A DNA stretch of 53,949 bases from assembly GCA_947253655.1 (NCBI GenBank), contig CAMYAE010000013.1:1-53949 (forward strand). The letters run 5' to 3'. Below are positions 24,683-34,352 of the stretch, piece after piece (the stretch's first letter is position 1; the number at the start of each line of letters is the position of its first letter). A program made the position numbers and the translations under genes. Under the pieces are notes generated by a model. The model was not told where the DNA came from and did not search any database. It saw only the letters and a list, made by a program, of their open reading frames with translations. Origin of the DNA: an uncultured Bacteroidales bacterium. Lineage in GTDB: Bacteria > Bacteroidota > Bacteroidia > Bacteroidales > UBA932.

Positions 24683-27241
24683 ATGAAAAGAGCATTTTTT
24701 GCAACTTTAATAGTTATTGCTACTTTATTATCGGTAGATTTTGAAGCAACTGCACAGAAAAAAAATCACGGGAGAAGGAGCAGAAAAAAATCAGTAGAGA
24801 AAGTCGAACCAAAAAAGACTGACTACCAAAAGTTATTTGATAAAAAACATGAAAAAGCCGAAGGTCTTTTCACCCTTCATCTTGTTGACTCCAAGGTGTA
24901 TTTTGAATTTCCGGATTCTCTTTTTGATAAGGAAATGCTTATAGGCTCGACGGTAAGTAAAATATCAGATAACAATCATGCTGTAGTCGGGTCAAAGCCC
25001 ACCAGTCCTCTGCATGTGATATTCACCAGAAACAAGAGCCATGTTCAGCTCAGAAGTGTAAGTACCGACTATTTCAGTACTGATACGACTATACTCAACT
25101 CTCTGAAGGCCAGCTCTATGCCGGCGATTCTTGAAAACATGAAGATAGTTGCGTATAATGCAGATTCTACAAATGTAGTATTTGAGATGACAGATTTTTT
25201 CAAGGGGGACAATAAATTGATGTCTCCGTTTGACAGATTCTCCCGCTATTCATCTTTCCAGAAGACCGATAAATATCAGAAGGAAAACTCATATATAAGC
25301 GGAATTAAAGCATTCAAGGATAATGTCTCGATATCATCAGTGCTCTCTTATACATATTCATTGAGGACATACTCCGGAAGGCAGATAGTTAAAGACGAGC
25401 CATTTACGGCAGTTATGACAAGGTCTATAATGTTGTTGCCGGATAATAATTATCGTCCTCGTCTGGCAGATTACCGTATAGGCGTATTCTTTACAGCCCG
25501 CAATAAATTGGGAAGCAATTCCGAGACGACGGCTCCTATATTCTTTGCCAACAGATGGGAACTCGAACCTGTCGACACTGCTGCCTTTAATAAGGGAGAA
25601 AAAGTAGCACCGGTAAAGCCGATAGTCTTTTATATAGATGACACTTTCCCACAGGCATGGAAAAAATACATAAAAGAAGGCGTGGAGCAGTGGAACGAGA
25701 TTTTTGAGACCATTGGTTTCAAAAATGCCATAGCCGCAAAGGATTTTCCCAAGGATGATCCGGAATTTGACCCTGACAACATAAAATATTCATGTATTCG
25801 TTACGCTCCTATTAATGTCATGAATGCTATGGGGCCTTCATGGGTTGATCCCAGAACAGGACAAATACTAACAGCTTCTGTGTACGTATATCATGATGTT
25901 ATCAAACTGATCAGGAATTGGCTGTATGTACAGACTTCCCAGACCGACAAAAGAATAAGAAGCGGCTCGATTCCGGAGAATTTGATCGGAGATGCCTTGA
26001 GATATGTAATATCACATGAGGTGGGTCATTGTCTTGGACTTATGCACAATATGAGCGGTTCAAGTTTAGTTCCGGTAGACTCATTACGTTCTCCTTCATA
26101 TACACAGAAGTTTGGTACGACAACTTCAATTATGGATTATGCCCGTTTTAATTATGTGGCACAGCCGGGTGATTTTGAGAGAGGCGTTAAACTTACTCCT
26201 CCAAGATTCGGTGCCTATGACAAGTATGCTATTAAATGGGCATATCAGTATTTTCCTAAGGTTAATTCTTTGGAAGAAGACAATAAAATTTCTTCGGCAT
26301 TTATAAAAGAATCAATTGAAAACAATCCCGTATGCCGCTATGGCAAGCAGCAGTTCAAGACAGTGATTGACCCAAGGTCGCAAACAGAAGATCTTGGCGA
26401 CGATGCAATAAAGGCAACCATGTACGGTATTAAAAATCTTAAATATATCACATCTAACCTTAATAACTGGGTGAAGAATGACGATGATTTAAGACTGCGT
26501 CAGGAATTGTTTATCAGTGTAATCAATCAGCTGGCCCTTTATATCTCTCATGTGAGCAACAATATTGGCGGTTGCTATCTGAATGAAATAAAGGCGGGGG
26601 ATAAGCTTCCAAAGTATGCACCGCTTTCTGGAAAATATCAGAAGGCAGCGTTGAATTACCTGTTTGAAATTTACGATGACTTGGACTGGCTCAATAAGAA
26701 TGATTTGAGAAACGAAATGTTCATTACGGGCGAACCGGCTACTGCTGTAAAAGCCTATTTGAATCGTCTTATTATTCCTCTTCCTCTTATCGTTTCCCAA
26801 TATGAAGATATGGGAGAAGATAATTTTACATCCAAAGAAGCTTTCGACATGATTTTTGATTTCGTGTGGAACAGAAAGAAACTTACGGATGATGACATGG
26901 CCCTGCAAAACGCATATCTTAAAGAAATGCTTCGTGCCGGAGAGTTTAGCGGGAAAAGCGTAATACGCCTGTTGACAGAAGATAGTTCTGATGTTTTCCC
27001 TTGGATGCGTAATGATGAACTTTATACTGAATGTAATAATTGTTCTGATATGTCTCCGATTATGGGTTTCGAATTCGAGCAGGCTTCCAGATTTGCTTCG
27101 GCCAAGGCTACGAAAACAGACATATATGCTTATCTGATGCGAGCCAAAAAACTGATCGGCAGCAGAATAAAAAATAGTACAGGCAGGGAAAAAGCCCACT
27201 ATCAATTATTGGATAAGCAGTTGGAAAATTTATTTAAATAA
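24683..27241 (+). CDS. Zinc-dependent metalloprotease (DUF5118/DUF5117/DUF4953 type), active copy
   Basis: 852 residues. A Sec signal peptide (to about residue 25, ending ATAQ) is followed by a basic linker and the DUF5118 and DUF5117 regions (about 45-420). The metzincin-like motif HEVGHCLGLMH spans residues 445-455, with His445, His449 and His455 as zinc ligands and Glu446 as general base. SIMDYARFNYVAQPGD downstream carries the Met-turn-like segment. No lipobox, so it is periplasmic or exported by another route. In the operon it would cut proteins or peptides captured by the SusCD complex. The next gene is a full-length paralogue that has lost this motif. Confidence 0.9.
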   Translation: MKRAFFATLIVIATLLSVDFEATAQKKNHGRRSRKKSVEKVEPKKTDYQKLFDKKHEKAEGLFTLHLVDSKVYFEFPDSLFDKEMLIGSTVSKISDNNHAVVGSKPTSPLHVIFTRNKSHVQLRSVSTDYFSTDTTILNSLKASSMPAILENMKIVAYNADSTNVVFEMTDFFKGDNKLMSPFDRFSRYSSFQKTDKYQKENSYISGIKAFKDNVSISSVLSYTYSLRTYSGRQIVKDEPFTAVMTRSIMLLPDNNYRPRLADYRIGVFFTARNKLGSNSETTAPIFFANRWELEPVDTAAFNKGEKVAPVKPIVFYIDDTFPQAWKKYIKEGVEQWNEIFETIGFKNAIAAKDFPKDDPEFDPDNIKYSCIRYAPINVMNAMGPSWVDPRTGQILTASVYVYHDVIKLIRNWLYVQTSQTDKRIRSGSIPENLIGDALRYVISHEVGHCLGLMHNMSGSSLVPVDSLRSPSYTQKFGTTTSIMDYARFNYVAQPGDFERGVKLTPPRFGAYDKYAIKWAYQYFPKVNSLEEDNKISSAFIKESIENNPVCRYGKQQFKTVIDPRSQTEDLGDDAIKATMYGIKNLKYITSNLNNWVKNDDDLRLRQELFISVINQLALYISHVSNNIGGCYLNEIKAGDKLPKYAPLSGKYQKAALNYLFEIYDDLDWLNKNDLRNEMFITGEPATAVKAYLNRLIIPLPLIVSQYEDMGEDNFTSKEAFDMIFDFVWNRKKLTDDDMALQNAYLKEMLRAGEFSGKSVIRLLTEDSSDVFPWMRNDELYTECNNCSDMSPIMGFEFEQASRFASAKATKTDIYAYLMRAKKLIGSRIKNSTGREKAHYQLLDKQLENLFK

Positions 27242-27252
27242 ACTCAAGCCAA

Positions 27253-29796
27253 ATGATTAAAAAATTTTTAAAGATATCTCTGCTTGTCATTTTATCAGGA
27301 TTTCTGTCTATGGGCGTGGCCGATTCTTCAAACAGGTCGAAGAAAGACAAAGAAAAGAACAAAGAGAAAGCAAAGGTAACTTCTATATACGATAAACTTT
27401 TTAAGGAAAAGTCAAAATTAGATACTCGCAAAGGTGCATTCACTATTCATAAATATGAAGATAAGGTGTTTTTGGAAATGCCTTTATCGCTCATGTCCAG
27501 GGATTTCCTGTTGTCTTCTTATATTTCCAAAAGCAGTAATCCGTTCCTTTTAGGCGAAGAGGCTTCATCCAACAGGTATATTACCATTGATAAAACAGAC
27601 TCCCTTATAGTCTTTAAAGAGCCGTCTGCCAATGTCCTGTGCGACAAAACCGACTCTAATCAGGTTAAGGCAATGAAACTCTCCGGTGGAGGCAGCATCA
27701 TAAAGACCTTCCCTATTAAAGGCTATGGTAAAGACTCTTCCAGTGTGATTTTTGAGGCAACAGACTTCTTTAAATTCGACAGTGAAAATGTCATAAACCT
27801 TAGCGGTAAGGAATATGTATCAATTATCAATATATCTTCCGCCAAAGTCAAGAGTAATGCTTCATTCCTTGAGGGAGTCGATGCTTTCCCCGGTTCGGTA
27901 TTGATAAGAAATACATCTACCGCGGAGCTTTCGCTTTCAGTAATAGGCTTTGCTCTTGAAGATAAGCCTGTCGTGTCACTTTCTATCTCAACATATCTTG
28001 TACTTCTACCTGAAAATAAAGCAAAAAGTAGGATAGCAAATGAAGATGTGGGCACAGGTATAATCCCGTTTTTAGATTATAGGAATATTGATGATATAAA
28101 TTACAAGTATTATGTAACAAGAAGAGACCTGAACAAGGACGGTGCTCTTACTTTTTATGTCGATCCAAATATTCCGGATACTTGGATGAAAGCAATAACC
28201 GACGCTGGAGAGGAGTGGAATAAAGAGTTCCGGAATCTTGACCTTGGCACCCCTGTCAAAGTCGCCCGTTATCCGAAAGATACTCTCTTCAAGGCAGAGG
28301 ATCCAATGGTCAATACAATATCTTTTGATAACTATAAAGGACAGAGTATAAATATTTTCAATATCACAGACCCAAGGGACGGACAAATATTTTCAACAAA
28401 AATATCATTGTCACGTGATTTTGCCGGTTATGTAAGAAGTCGTGGTGCAATACCTATGGCCGCAGTAGATGCCCGATTCAGAACGTTCTTCATACCTGAT
28501 GATCTTATCTGCGAAGGTCTGAAAGCCGTTTCATTGACAGCTTTTGGGTACGCATTGGGACTCTCGGCCAATCTTGCAGGATCTTACGCTTACTCTCCGG
28601 AGCAAATACGCTCTCCTAAGTTTACTCAGGAAAACGGATTTGTCGGCTCTATAATGGATGGGTGTATGTACAATATTCTCGCACAACCGGGAGATAAAGA
28701 GAAAGGCGTTGTTTTATGTGTTGATAAAATAGGCCCTGCCGATAAATTTGCCTTGAAATATCTCTATAAACCTATCGAGGGCGATGAGCAGAAAACTCTT
28801 GATAAGTGGGTTAAGGAATTGGAAAGTCATCCCGAAGCCCGTTATTCAACGGCAATGTATACGGCTATGGAGGATCCGAGGGCGAAGTATAGTGATTTGG
28901 GTAACGATCCTTTCAAGAATGCAGAACTTGTTACCAACAATATTAAATTCTTTGCTGAGAATGCCCATAAATGGTATAACGATGATAAAATTACGGACTC
29001 ATATAAAGAAAGTCTGCTGAACGGAGTTTTCCATGAGTTCTATAACAACACCCTTTGGCCTTTGTTCTCTTATATCGGAGGTATTTATCTTGAAACGCCA
29101 AGAACGGAAAGTAACCTTAAACCATTTGTTTCCGTACCAAAAGATCTGCAGAAAAAGATAGTTAAGGAAATAATTTCGAGATGCGATGACTTGAATTGGT
29201 TAGATGCCAATAAGGAATTTCTACAATTCGCCGGCCCGAATAATAATGTCCGAGGTTGGTTCTACGATAATGGGTATCCTATTTATTCGCTGATGTCAAG
29301 ATTGAGACTTATGACACTCAGCACAATGCACTCCGATGACCCTTATACGCAATCGGAATTATTAAAAGATATAGAGAATTATATATTTAAAGAGGTAAGG
29401 AATGGGCAGAAGATGCCCCAGAATAAAATAATCCTTGCGGAGACCTATCTTAATGGTTTGGTCAATGCCTCTCCGGCAATCAAAGAGATTCAGAAACAAA
29501 ACAAGGGCAAAAAAAGGCAGGTGACTACTGCTATTGATGAAAATTATATTAAGTTCTTGTTAGCGGATAAAAGAGGAAATAGTTATATACACACGAATAT
29601 TGAAGGGGCTAAAAACATAAGGATGAGAAATGATATATATTTCTATCAGTCAAAAGATCTCAGCCCTGAATGTTTCATGATGCTTGCAAGTGCAAGAGGC
29701 TTATTCCTCAAAGCCCAGCGTAATGGTGCCGGAGATGAGCACTACAAGGATAAGATTTCATATTATTTGAATTTTATAGATAAAATTCTGGAATAA
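27253..29796 (+). CDS. Metalloprotease paralogue without zinc-binding residues (pseudo-protease)
   Basis: 847 residues, collinear with the preceding protein: a Sec signal peptide, a Lys-rich linker (KKDKEKNKEKAK), DUF5118/DUF5117-like regions and matching C-terminal blocks. Where the partner has HEVGHCLGLMH, this protein has TAFGYALGLSA (residues 429-439): Thr, Tyr and Ala replace the three His ligands and Ala the catalytic Glu. The surrounding text still aligns (RSPKFTQENGFVGSIMD against RSPSYTQKFGTTTSIMD; ILAQPGD against YVAQPGD). The frame is open throughout with no stop or frameshift, so the protein is probably made and selected for a non-catalytic role such as substrate binding or holding the active copy. 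Confidence 0.88.
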   Translation: MIKKFLKISLLVILSGFLSMGVADSSNRSKKDKEKNKEKAKVTSIYDKLFKEKSKLDTRKGAFTIHKYEDKVFLEMPLSLMSRDFLLSSYISKSSNPFLLGEEASSNRYITIDKTDSLIVFKEPSANVLCDKTDSNQVKAMKLSGGGSIIKTFPIKGYGKDSSSVIFEATDFFKFDSENVINLSGKEYVSIINISSAKVKSNASFLEGVDAFPGSVLIRNTSTAELSLSVIGFALEDKPVVSLSISTYLVLLPENKAKSRIANEDVGTGIIPFLDYRNIDDINYKYYVTRRDLNKDGALTFYVDPNIPDTWMKAITDAGEEWNKEFRNLDLGTPVKVARYPKDTLFKAEDPMVNTISFDNYKGQSINIFNITDPRDGQIFSTKISLSRDFAGYVRSRGAIPMAAVDARFRTFFIPDDLICEGLKAVSLTAFGYALGLSANLAGSYAYSPEQIRSPKFTQENGFVGSIMDGCMYNILAQPGDKEKGVVLCVDKIGPADKFALKYLYKPIEGDEQKTLDKWVKELESHPEARYSTAMYTAMEDPRAKYSDLGNDPFKNAELVTNNIKFFAENAHKWYNDDKITDSYKESLLNGVFHEFYNNTLWPLFSYIGGIYLETPRTESNLKPFVSVPKDLQKKIVKEIISRCDDLNWLDANKEFLQFAGPNNNVRGWFYDNGYPIYSLMSRLRLMTLSTMHSDDPYTQSELLKDIENYIFKEVRNGQKMPQNKIILAETYLNGLVNASPAIKEIQKQNKGKKRQVTTAIDENYIKFLLADKRGNSYIHTNIEGAKNIRMRNDIYFYQSKDLSPECFMMLASARGLFLKAQRNGAGDEHYKDKISYYLNFIDKILE

Positions 29797-29818
29797 AGGT
29801 CCGGTAATTTCTTAATTA

Positions 29819-29868
29819 GAATGTTCATAACTCTCTGTCTGTTTCAGACTTTGGTGTTATGAACATTC
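29819..29868 (+). terminator. Nested hairpin after the protease operon
   Basis: A perfect 13-bp inverted repeat (GAATGTTCATAAC at 29819-29831, its complement at 29856-29868) encloses a second stem, GTCTG-TTT-CAGAC (29837-29849). It lies 23 bp after the stop of the second protease gene and is followed by T-rich CTTATTTATA. It probably ends the operon. A symmetric regulator-binding site is the alternative. Confidence 0.6.
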
Positions 29869-29922
29869 GTCTTATTTATACGCCCGTCCGTCGCGGTTAT
29901 CTTCCCGTTCGTCCCGAAACGC

Positions 29923-29953
29923 TTTACTATATAAAACGTTAAAACTAAATTTG
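29923..29953 (+). promoter_or_regulatory. Promoter of the starch-utilisation locus
   Basis: TTTA (29923-29926) and TAAATTTG (29946-29953) are separated by 19 bp, a near-exact Bacteroidetes promoter. The MFS ATG follows 53 bp later. No further promoter of this quality was noted within the locus. Confidence 0.6.
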
Positions 29954-30006
29954 TAGCGATTTAAACGAGCAGCAACTACAGATTTAATTTAATAGCACAA
30001 AAACAA

Positions 30007-31335
30007 ATGCAAAAACCAAAGTTATCCTTTTGGCAGATATGGAATCTAAGCTTCGGCTTCCTTGGGGTTCAAATCGGTTACTCATTGCAGAATTCTAACA
30101 CATCAAGCATATTCAAATCCTTGGGTGCCGACACCAGCCAACTCAGCCTGTTTTGGCTTGCAGCTCCGATAGCCGGTATGGTGGTCCAGCCGATAGTCGG
30201 AATGCTCTCCGATGATTCTTGGACAAAGCTCGGAAGACGCAAACCGTATATTTTCGGCGGAGCTATCATTTCCACGATAGCACTGATGCTTATGCCCAAC
30301 TGCCCGAAGCTATTGGCTTTTTCGCCGTTGCTTATGGGAGCGATGTTGCTGCTTTTCATGGACCTGTCTTTCAATGTCACCATGCAGCCATTCCGAGCCC
30401 TTGTGTCGGATATGCTGGACGACAGCCAGAAAACCAAAGGCTACGTAATCCAGACATTCCTGATTAACCTCGGTGCCGTCATCGGCGGCATCCTCCCTTG
30501 GCTGATTACCAAGATAATGACGGGTATGGACGTTGATATGACGGCTAATCCCGGAGAAGTGCCGCATGCAGTGTCCTGGGCATATTATATAGGAGGTGCC
30601 ATGCTTCTTGTCTCGGTCTTGGTGACGGTGTTTAAGGTCAAGGAATATCCGCCTAAGGAATTTGCCGAATACAATGGGATTACGGAGGAAGAAAGGAAAG
30701 CCCCTAAGGAGAGTTTTATAAAGCTTTTGGGAAAGACCCCAAAGGTGATGTTGCAGCTCGGTGTCACCCAATTCTTTTCATGGGGTGCGCTCTTCATTAT
30801 GTGGACTTTCCTTTTTCCTTCTATTGAGGGAGTTGTGACGAACAATGCCGGGGAGTTGTTGAGCAGCACCGATGCCTCCAATTGGGTCGGAATTCTCAAT
30901 GCCGTCTACCCAATACCGGCATGTATAGCCGCAATTTTCATGACCGACATTGCAAACAAGTTCGGCAACAAGGTGGTCTACGCCGTCTGCCTGCTTTTCG
31001 GTGCAATCGGCTTCTGTTGCCTGCCCCTGCTGCACAACCAATTTGCTCTGATGATTCCTATGGTTGGTATAGGCATTGCCTACGCTGCCATATTGTCAAT
31101 GCCTTACGCTATTCTTTCAAAGGCCTTGGACGCAAGGAGAACAGGGGTTTTCATGGGGATATTCAATTTTACGATAACGATACCGCAGATTGTCGTAGGA
31201 GCTTGCGGCGGCCTCATATTGAAATATTGTTTCGATATGAAGACACCTATGATGTTGGTGCTTGCAGGCTCATTTATGCTATTGGCGGCAATATCAGTAT
31301 ATTTTGTAAAAGATAAAAACGTAAATACCATATAA
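30007..31335 (+). CDS. MFS maltose/maltooligosaccharide-type importer
   Basis: 442 residues with 12 predicted helices. The start (LSFWQIWNLSFGFLGVQIGY) and the motif DDSWTKLGRRKPYIFGGAI between helices 2 and 3 are characteristic of the Bacteroidetes sugar-cation symporters found with alpha-glucan genes, which resemble plant sucrose transporters. It would carry maltose or short maltodextrins across the inner membrane after periplasmic trimming. It is the first gene of the starch locus and its stop codon touches the frame of the SusC gene. The archetypal B. thetaiotaomicron sus operon has no such gene, although related loci do. Confidence 0.88.
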   Translation: MQKPKLSFWQIWNLSFGFLGVQIGYSLQNSNTSSIFKSLGADTSQLSLFWLAAPIAGMVVQPIVGMLSDDSWTKLGRRKPYIFGGAIISTIALMLMPNCPKLLAFSPLLMGAMLLLFMDLSFNVTMQPFRALVSDMLDDSQKTKGYVIQTFLINLGAVIGGILPWLITKIMTGMDVDMTANPGEVPHAVSWAYYIGGAMLLVSVLVTVFKVKEYPPKEFAEYNGITEEERKAPKESFIKLLGKTPKVMLQLGVTQFFSWGALFIMWTFLFPSIEGVVTNNAGELLSSTDASNWVGILNAVYPIPACIAAIFMTDIANKFGNKVVYAVCLLFGAIGFCCLPLLHNQFALMIPMVGIGIAYAAILSMPYAILSKALDARRTGVFMGIFNFTITIPQIVVGACGGLILKYCFDMKTPMMLVLAGSFMLLAAISVYFVKDKNVNTI

Positions 31336-31361
31336 TGACAATACAATTCAACAAAATTCTA

Positions 31362-34340
31362 ATGAAAAGGATATTAACCGCTGCGGCCGTCATGCTTATC
31401 AGTATGGCGGGCGTGACAGTATTCGCACAGGACGGATACCAGATTAAAGGAGAAGTCGTTGATGCCATGGGGCCTGTAATAGGCGCTACCGTTATGGAAC
31501 AGGGCACGACCAATGGCACATCGACAGGCATAGACGGGGATTATATTTTGACAGTCTCCGGTCCCGATGCCTTTGTGGAAATCAGCTGCATAGGATATAA
31601 GTCTTTGGTTTTCAAAGCTTCCGAAATCCCGGCAAAGGTCACTATCAAAGAGGACGCAATGTTCCTTGAAGATGTGGTTGTAATCGGTTACGGCTCCCAG
31701 AAAAAGAAAGAAGTCACAGGCTCCGTTGCCTCAGTCAAGTCGGAGGACTTCAATGCCGGTGTCAAGACCAACCCTATGGGCTTGCTACAGGGAAAGGTGG
31801 CCGGTCTGAATATCATCAAGACCACTTCCGATCCGACAAGCACGGGCTATAATATACAGATACGAGGCTTCTCGACACTTGACAAAGGTGCCGGCACCTC
31901 TCCTCTGTTTATCGTAGACGGAGTGCCTGTAAGCAACATTGATAATATATCTCCGGACGAAATCGCTTCTATGGACGTCCTCAAGGACGGCTCCGCCGCT
32001 GCAATCTACGGAACACGAGGCACCAACGGTGTAATTATTATCACCACCAAGAGGGGAGACAATTTCACCGATACTGCAAATACGAGGGTCGAATATTCCG
32101 GTTATGCTTCCGTATCTTTCCGCAACGGCGATATAGGCATGGCAAGCCCGGCAGAATTCAGGAAACTTTCAGAGTTGTCAGGCGGCAAGGTGAATCCTGT
32201 CCTCTACCAAGACTCCGAAGGTAAAAGCTATGACACCGACTGGATGAAAGGCGTGACTCGCAATGCCGCCATTGCCCACAATCACAACGTCGCTATAGTC
32301 GGCTCCTCTGCAAAATTCAATTACAGAGCCGCAATCAACTACAAGGACGCCCAGGGTATTGCAAGGAATTCCAACAGAAATGAGGTAATCTCCAAAATCG
32401 CGGCTTCTCAAAAAGCTCTGCAAGGCTGGTTGGATTTGCAATACGATATGTCATACATGCACTATCGCAACGACTTTTTCTGCGGTGATTTCAAGCAGGC
32501 GGCCATTGTAAATCCTACATATCCGATTTATGATAAAAGCACAACCTCCGGTTATTTTGCTCCTTCGGGGACAGGTCAGTCCAATCCGATAGAGAATATG
32601 GCCCAAAGGGAGTCTTATGGCGACGGCAACTATTTCAGAGGCTCAGTCAAGGCGACTGTCAATATCAAGCCGGTGGACGGCTTGAAAATCAGTGCATTCG
32701 GTGCAGTTGAAGAGGGCGACAACCGTTCTTATTGGTACAATCACGCCATAAGCACGGATGAGGCCGGTTCCGGAAAGGCCGGACGCGGCAGCAATTTTAG
32801 TTTCAACAAATTGTTTGAAGCTACAGCCGACTATTCGGGCAGCTTTAACGGACACAGCATTGCTGCCGTGGCCGGCTTGTCCTATCAGAATTTCCTTAAT
32901 GACGGTATGGACATATCCAACAAAGGTTTCCCGACCGATGATGCGAAGTATTACCAGATCGGCAATGGGGATGCAACGAAGAAGTTCTTGAACGCATCTT
33001 CATATAGGAACTCTAACACATTGGTAGCCTTGTTCTTCCGAACAAACTATAATTACAAGGAGAAATATCTTCTCTCTGCTTCAGTGCGCCGGGAAGGCTC
33101 ATCCCGTTTCGGTGCCAATCACAAATGGGGACTTTTCCCTGCAGTAAGCGCAGGTTGGAGAATTAGCGGTGAAGACTGGATGTCTTCCGCAAAGTGGATA
33201 GATGACCTTAAACTGCGTGCCGGTTTCGGTGTGACGGGCAACAATCTTGCATCAGATCTCCGTTCCGTAGCCATGCTGTCAAACGGCGGAACATTTTGGT
33301 ACAACGGGCAGTATGTCTACACCTACGGTGTCAGCCAGAACGTCAATCCCGACCTTCGCTGGGAGAAAAAATACGAATATAACTTCGGTGTGGATTATGC
33401 TTTTCTCGGCAACCGACTTTCCGGTAGTATAGACGTATATTATAGACAGACAAAGGATTTGCTTTGGGACTATGAAGTGCCTACCCCTCCATACCAGTTC
33501 AATACCTTGCTGGCAAATGCCGGACAGATGGACAGCTACGGAGTAGAGTTGGCAATCAGTGCAGTGCCTGTCAAGACGAAGACTTTCTCTTGGACAACCA
33601 CTCCGACCATAGCTTTCAACAGGAACAACATCACCCGTCTTTCAGACCCATCAAAGGGCTTCAACTATAAGGAAACCACTTCCGGCGGCGTGGGTGAGAA
33701 CGGACTGATGAACACGAACACCCAAATCCTGATAGAAGGGGAGCCTGTGGGCTCATTCTACGGCTTCAAGCACGCCGGCTTCAAGTCTGACGGCACATGG
33801 ATGTACGACACACCGGCCGGTGGAGTCGTTTCAGCATCAAGTGCCACTGATGCCCACAGACAAGTCATCGGCAATGCCCAGCCTATGTTCACTTTTGGAT
33901 GGAACAACGTGCTACGCTACAAGAATTGGGATCTTACAGCATTCTTCCGCGGAGTGGTCGGCAACAAGATTCTCAATCTTACCCGTTGGGCTTACGGTCC
34001 TCAGGCTTCCACCTCGCTGAACGTCTTTATGAAAGACATAAGCAGCTCCAACACCATATATGCCGACAAGTCGCATTTCTCCGATTTCTATCTGGAAAGC
34101 GGCACTTACGTCAAGCTTGACAACCTTACGATAGGCTACAATCTTCCGATAAAAGACAATAAATACGTTCAGTCCGTACGTATGTATCTTACAGGCCAGA
34201 ATCTCTTCACCATAACGGCTTACAGCGGTCAGGACCCTGAGGTCAATACAACAGGCGTATGGGATGCCGGCATAGACTACTGCGATTTCTATCCGACCAT
34301 CGCCACTGTTCTTTTCGGTATTAATATATCTCTGTTCTAA
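31362..34340 (+). CDS. susC: SusC-like TonB-dependent receptor, starch locus
   Basis: 992 residues from the ATG at 31362, which starts a signal peptide (MKRILTAAAVMLISMAGVTV, cleaved near FAQ); an ATG at 31335 overlapping the MFS stop would add nine residues. A CarboxypepD_reg domain (KGEVVDAMGPVIGATVMEQG) leads to a TonB-box-like VVVIGYGSQKKKEVTGSV, the plug (LFIVDGVPVSNIDNISPDE, MDVLKDGSAAAIYGTRGTNG) and the barrel ending in FGINISLF. Unlike the SusC at 17279 it has no STN domain. It imports maltooligosaccharides with SusD 12 bp downstream. Confidence 0.94.
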   Translation: MKRILTAAAVMLISMAGVTVFAQDGYQIKGEVVDAMGPVIGATVMEQGTTNGTSTGIDGDYILTVSGPDAFVEISCIGYKSLVFKASEIPAKVTIKEDAMFLEDVVVIGYGSQKKKEVTGSVASVKSEDFNAGVKTNPMGLLQGKVAGLNIIKTTSDPTSTGYNIQIRGFSTLDKGAGTSPLFIVDGVPVSNIDNISPDEIASMDVLKDGSAAAIYGTRGTNGVIIITTKRGDNFTDTANTRVEYSGYASVSFRNGDIGMASPAEFRKLSELSGGKVNPVLYQDSEGKSYDTDWMKGVTRNAAIAHNHNVAIVGSSAKFNYRAAINYKDAQGIARNSNRNEVISKIAASQKALQGWLDLQYDMSYMHYRNDFFCGDFKQAAIVNPTYPIYDKSTTSGYFAPSGTGQSNPIENMAQRESYGDGNYFRGSVKATVNIKPVDGLKISAFGAVEEGDNRSYWYNHAISTDEAGSGKAGRGSNFSFNKLFEATADYSGSFNGHSIAAVAGLSYQNFLNDGMDISNKGFPTDDAKYYQIGNGDATKKFLNASSYRNSNTLVALFFRTNYNYKEKYLLSASVRREGSSRFGANHKWGLFPAVSAGWRISGEDWMSSAKWIDDLKLRAGFGVTGNNLASDLRSVAMLSNGGTFWYNGQYVYTYGVSQNVNPDLRWEKKYEYNFGVDYAFLGNRLSGSIDVYYRQTKDLLWDYEVPTPPYQFNTLLANAGQMDSYGVELAISAVPVKTKTFSWTTTPTIAFNRNNITRLSDPSKGFNYKETTSGGVGENGLMNTNTQILIEGEPVGSFYGFKHAGFKSDGTWMYDTPAGGVVSASSATDAHRQVIGNAQPMFTFGWNNVLRYKNWDLTAFFRGVVGNKILNLTRWAYGPQASTSLNVFMKDISSSNTIYADKSHFSDFYLESGTYVKLDNLTIGYNLPIKDNKYVQSVRMYLTGQNLFTITAYSGQDPEVNTTGVWDAGIDYCDFYPTIATVLFGINISLF

Positions 34341-34352
34341 TTAGCATTCAAC

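Noticed and set aside
27253..29796. Calling the second metalloprotease a pseudogene
   Set aside because: The frame is full length with signal peptide and no stop or frameshift. Only catalytic residues are lost, so it is kept as a coding gene.
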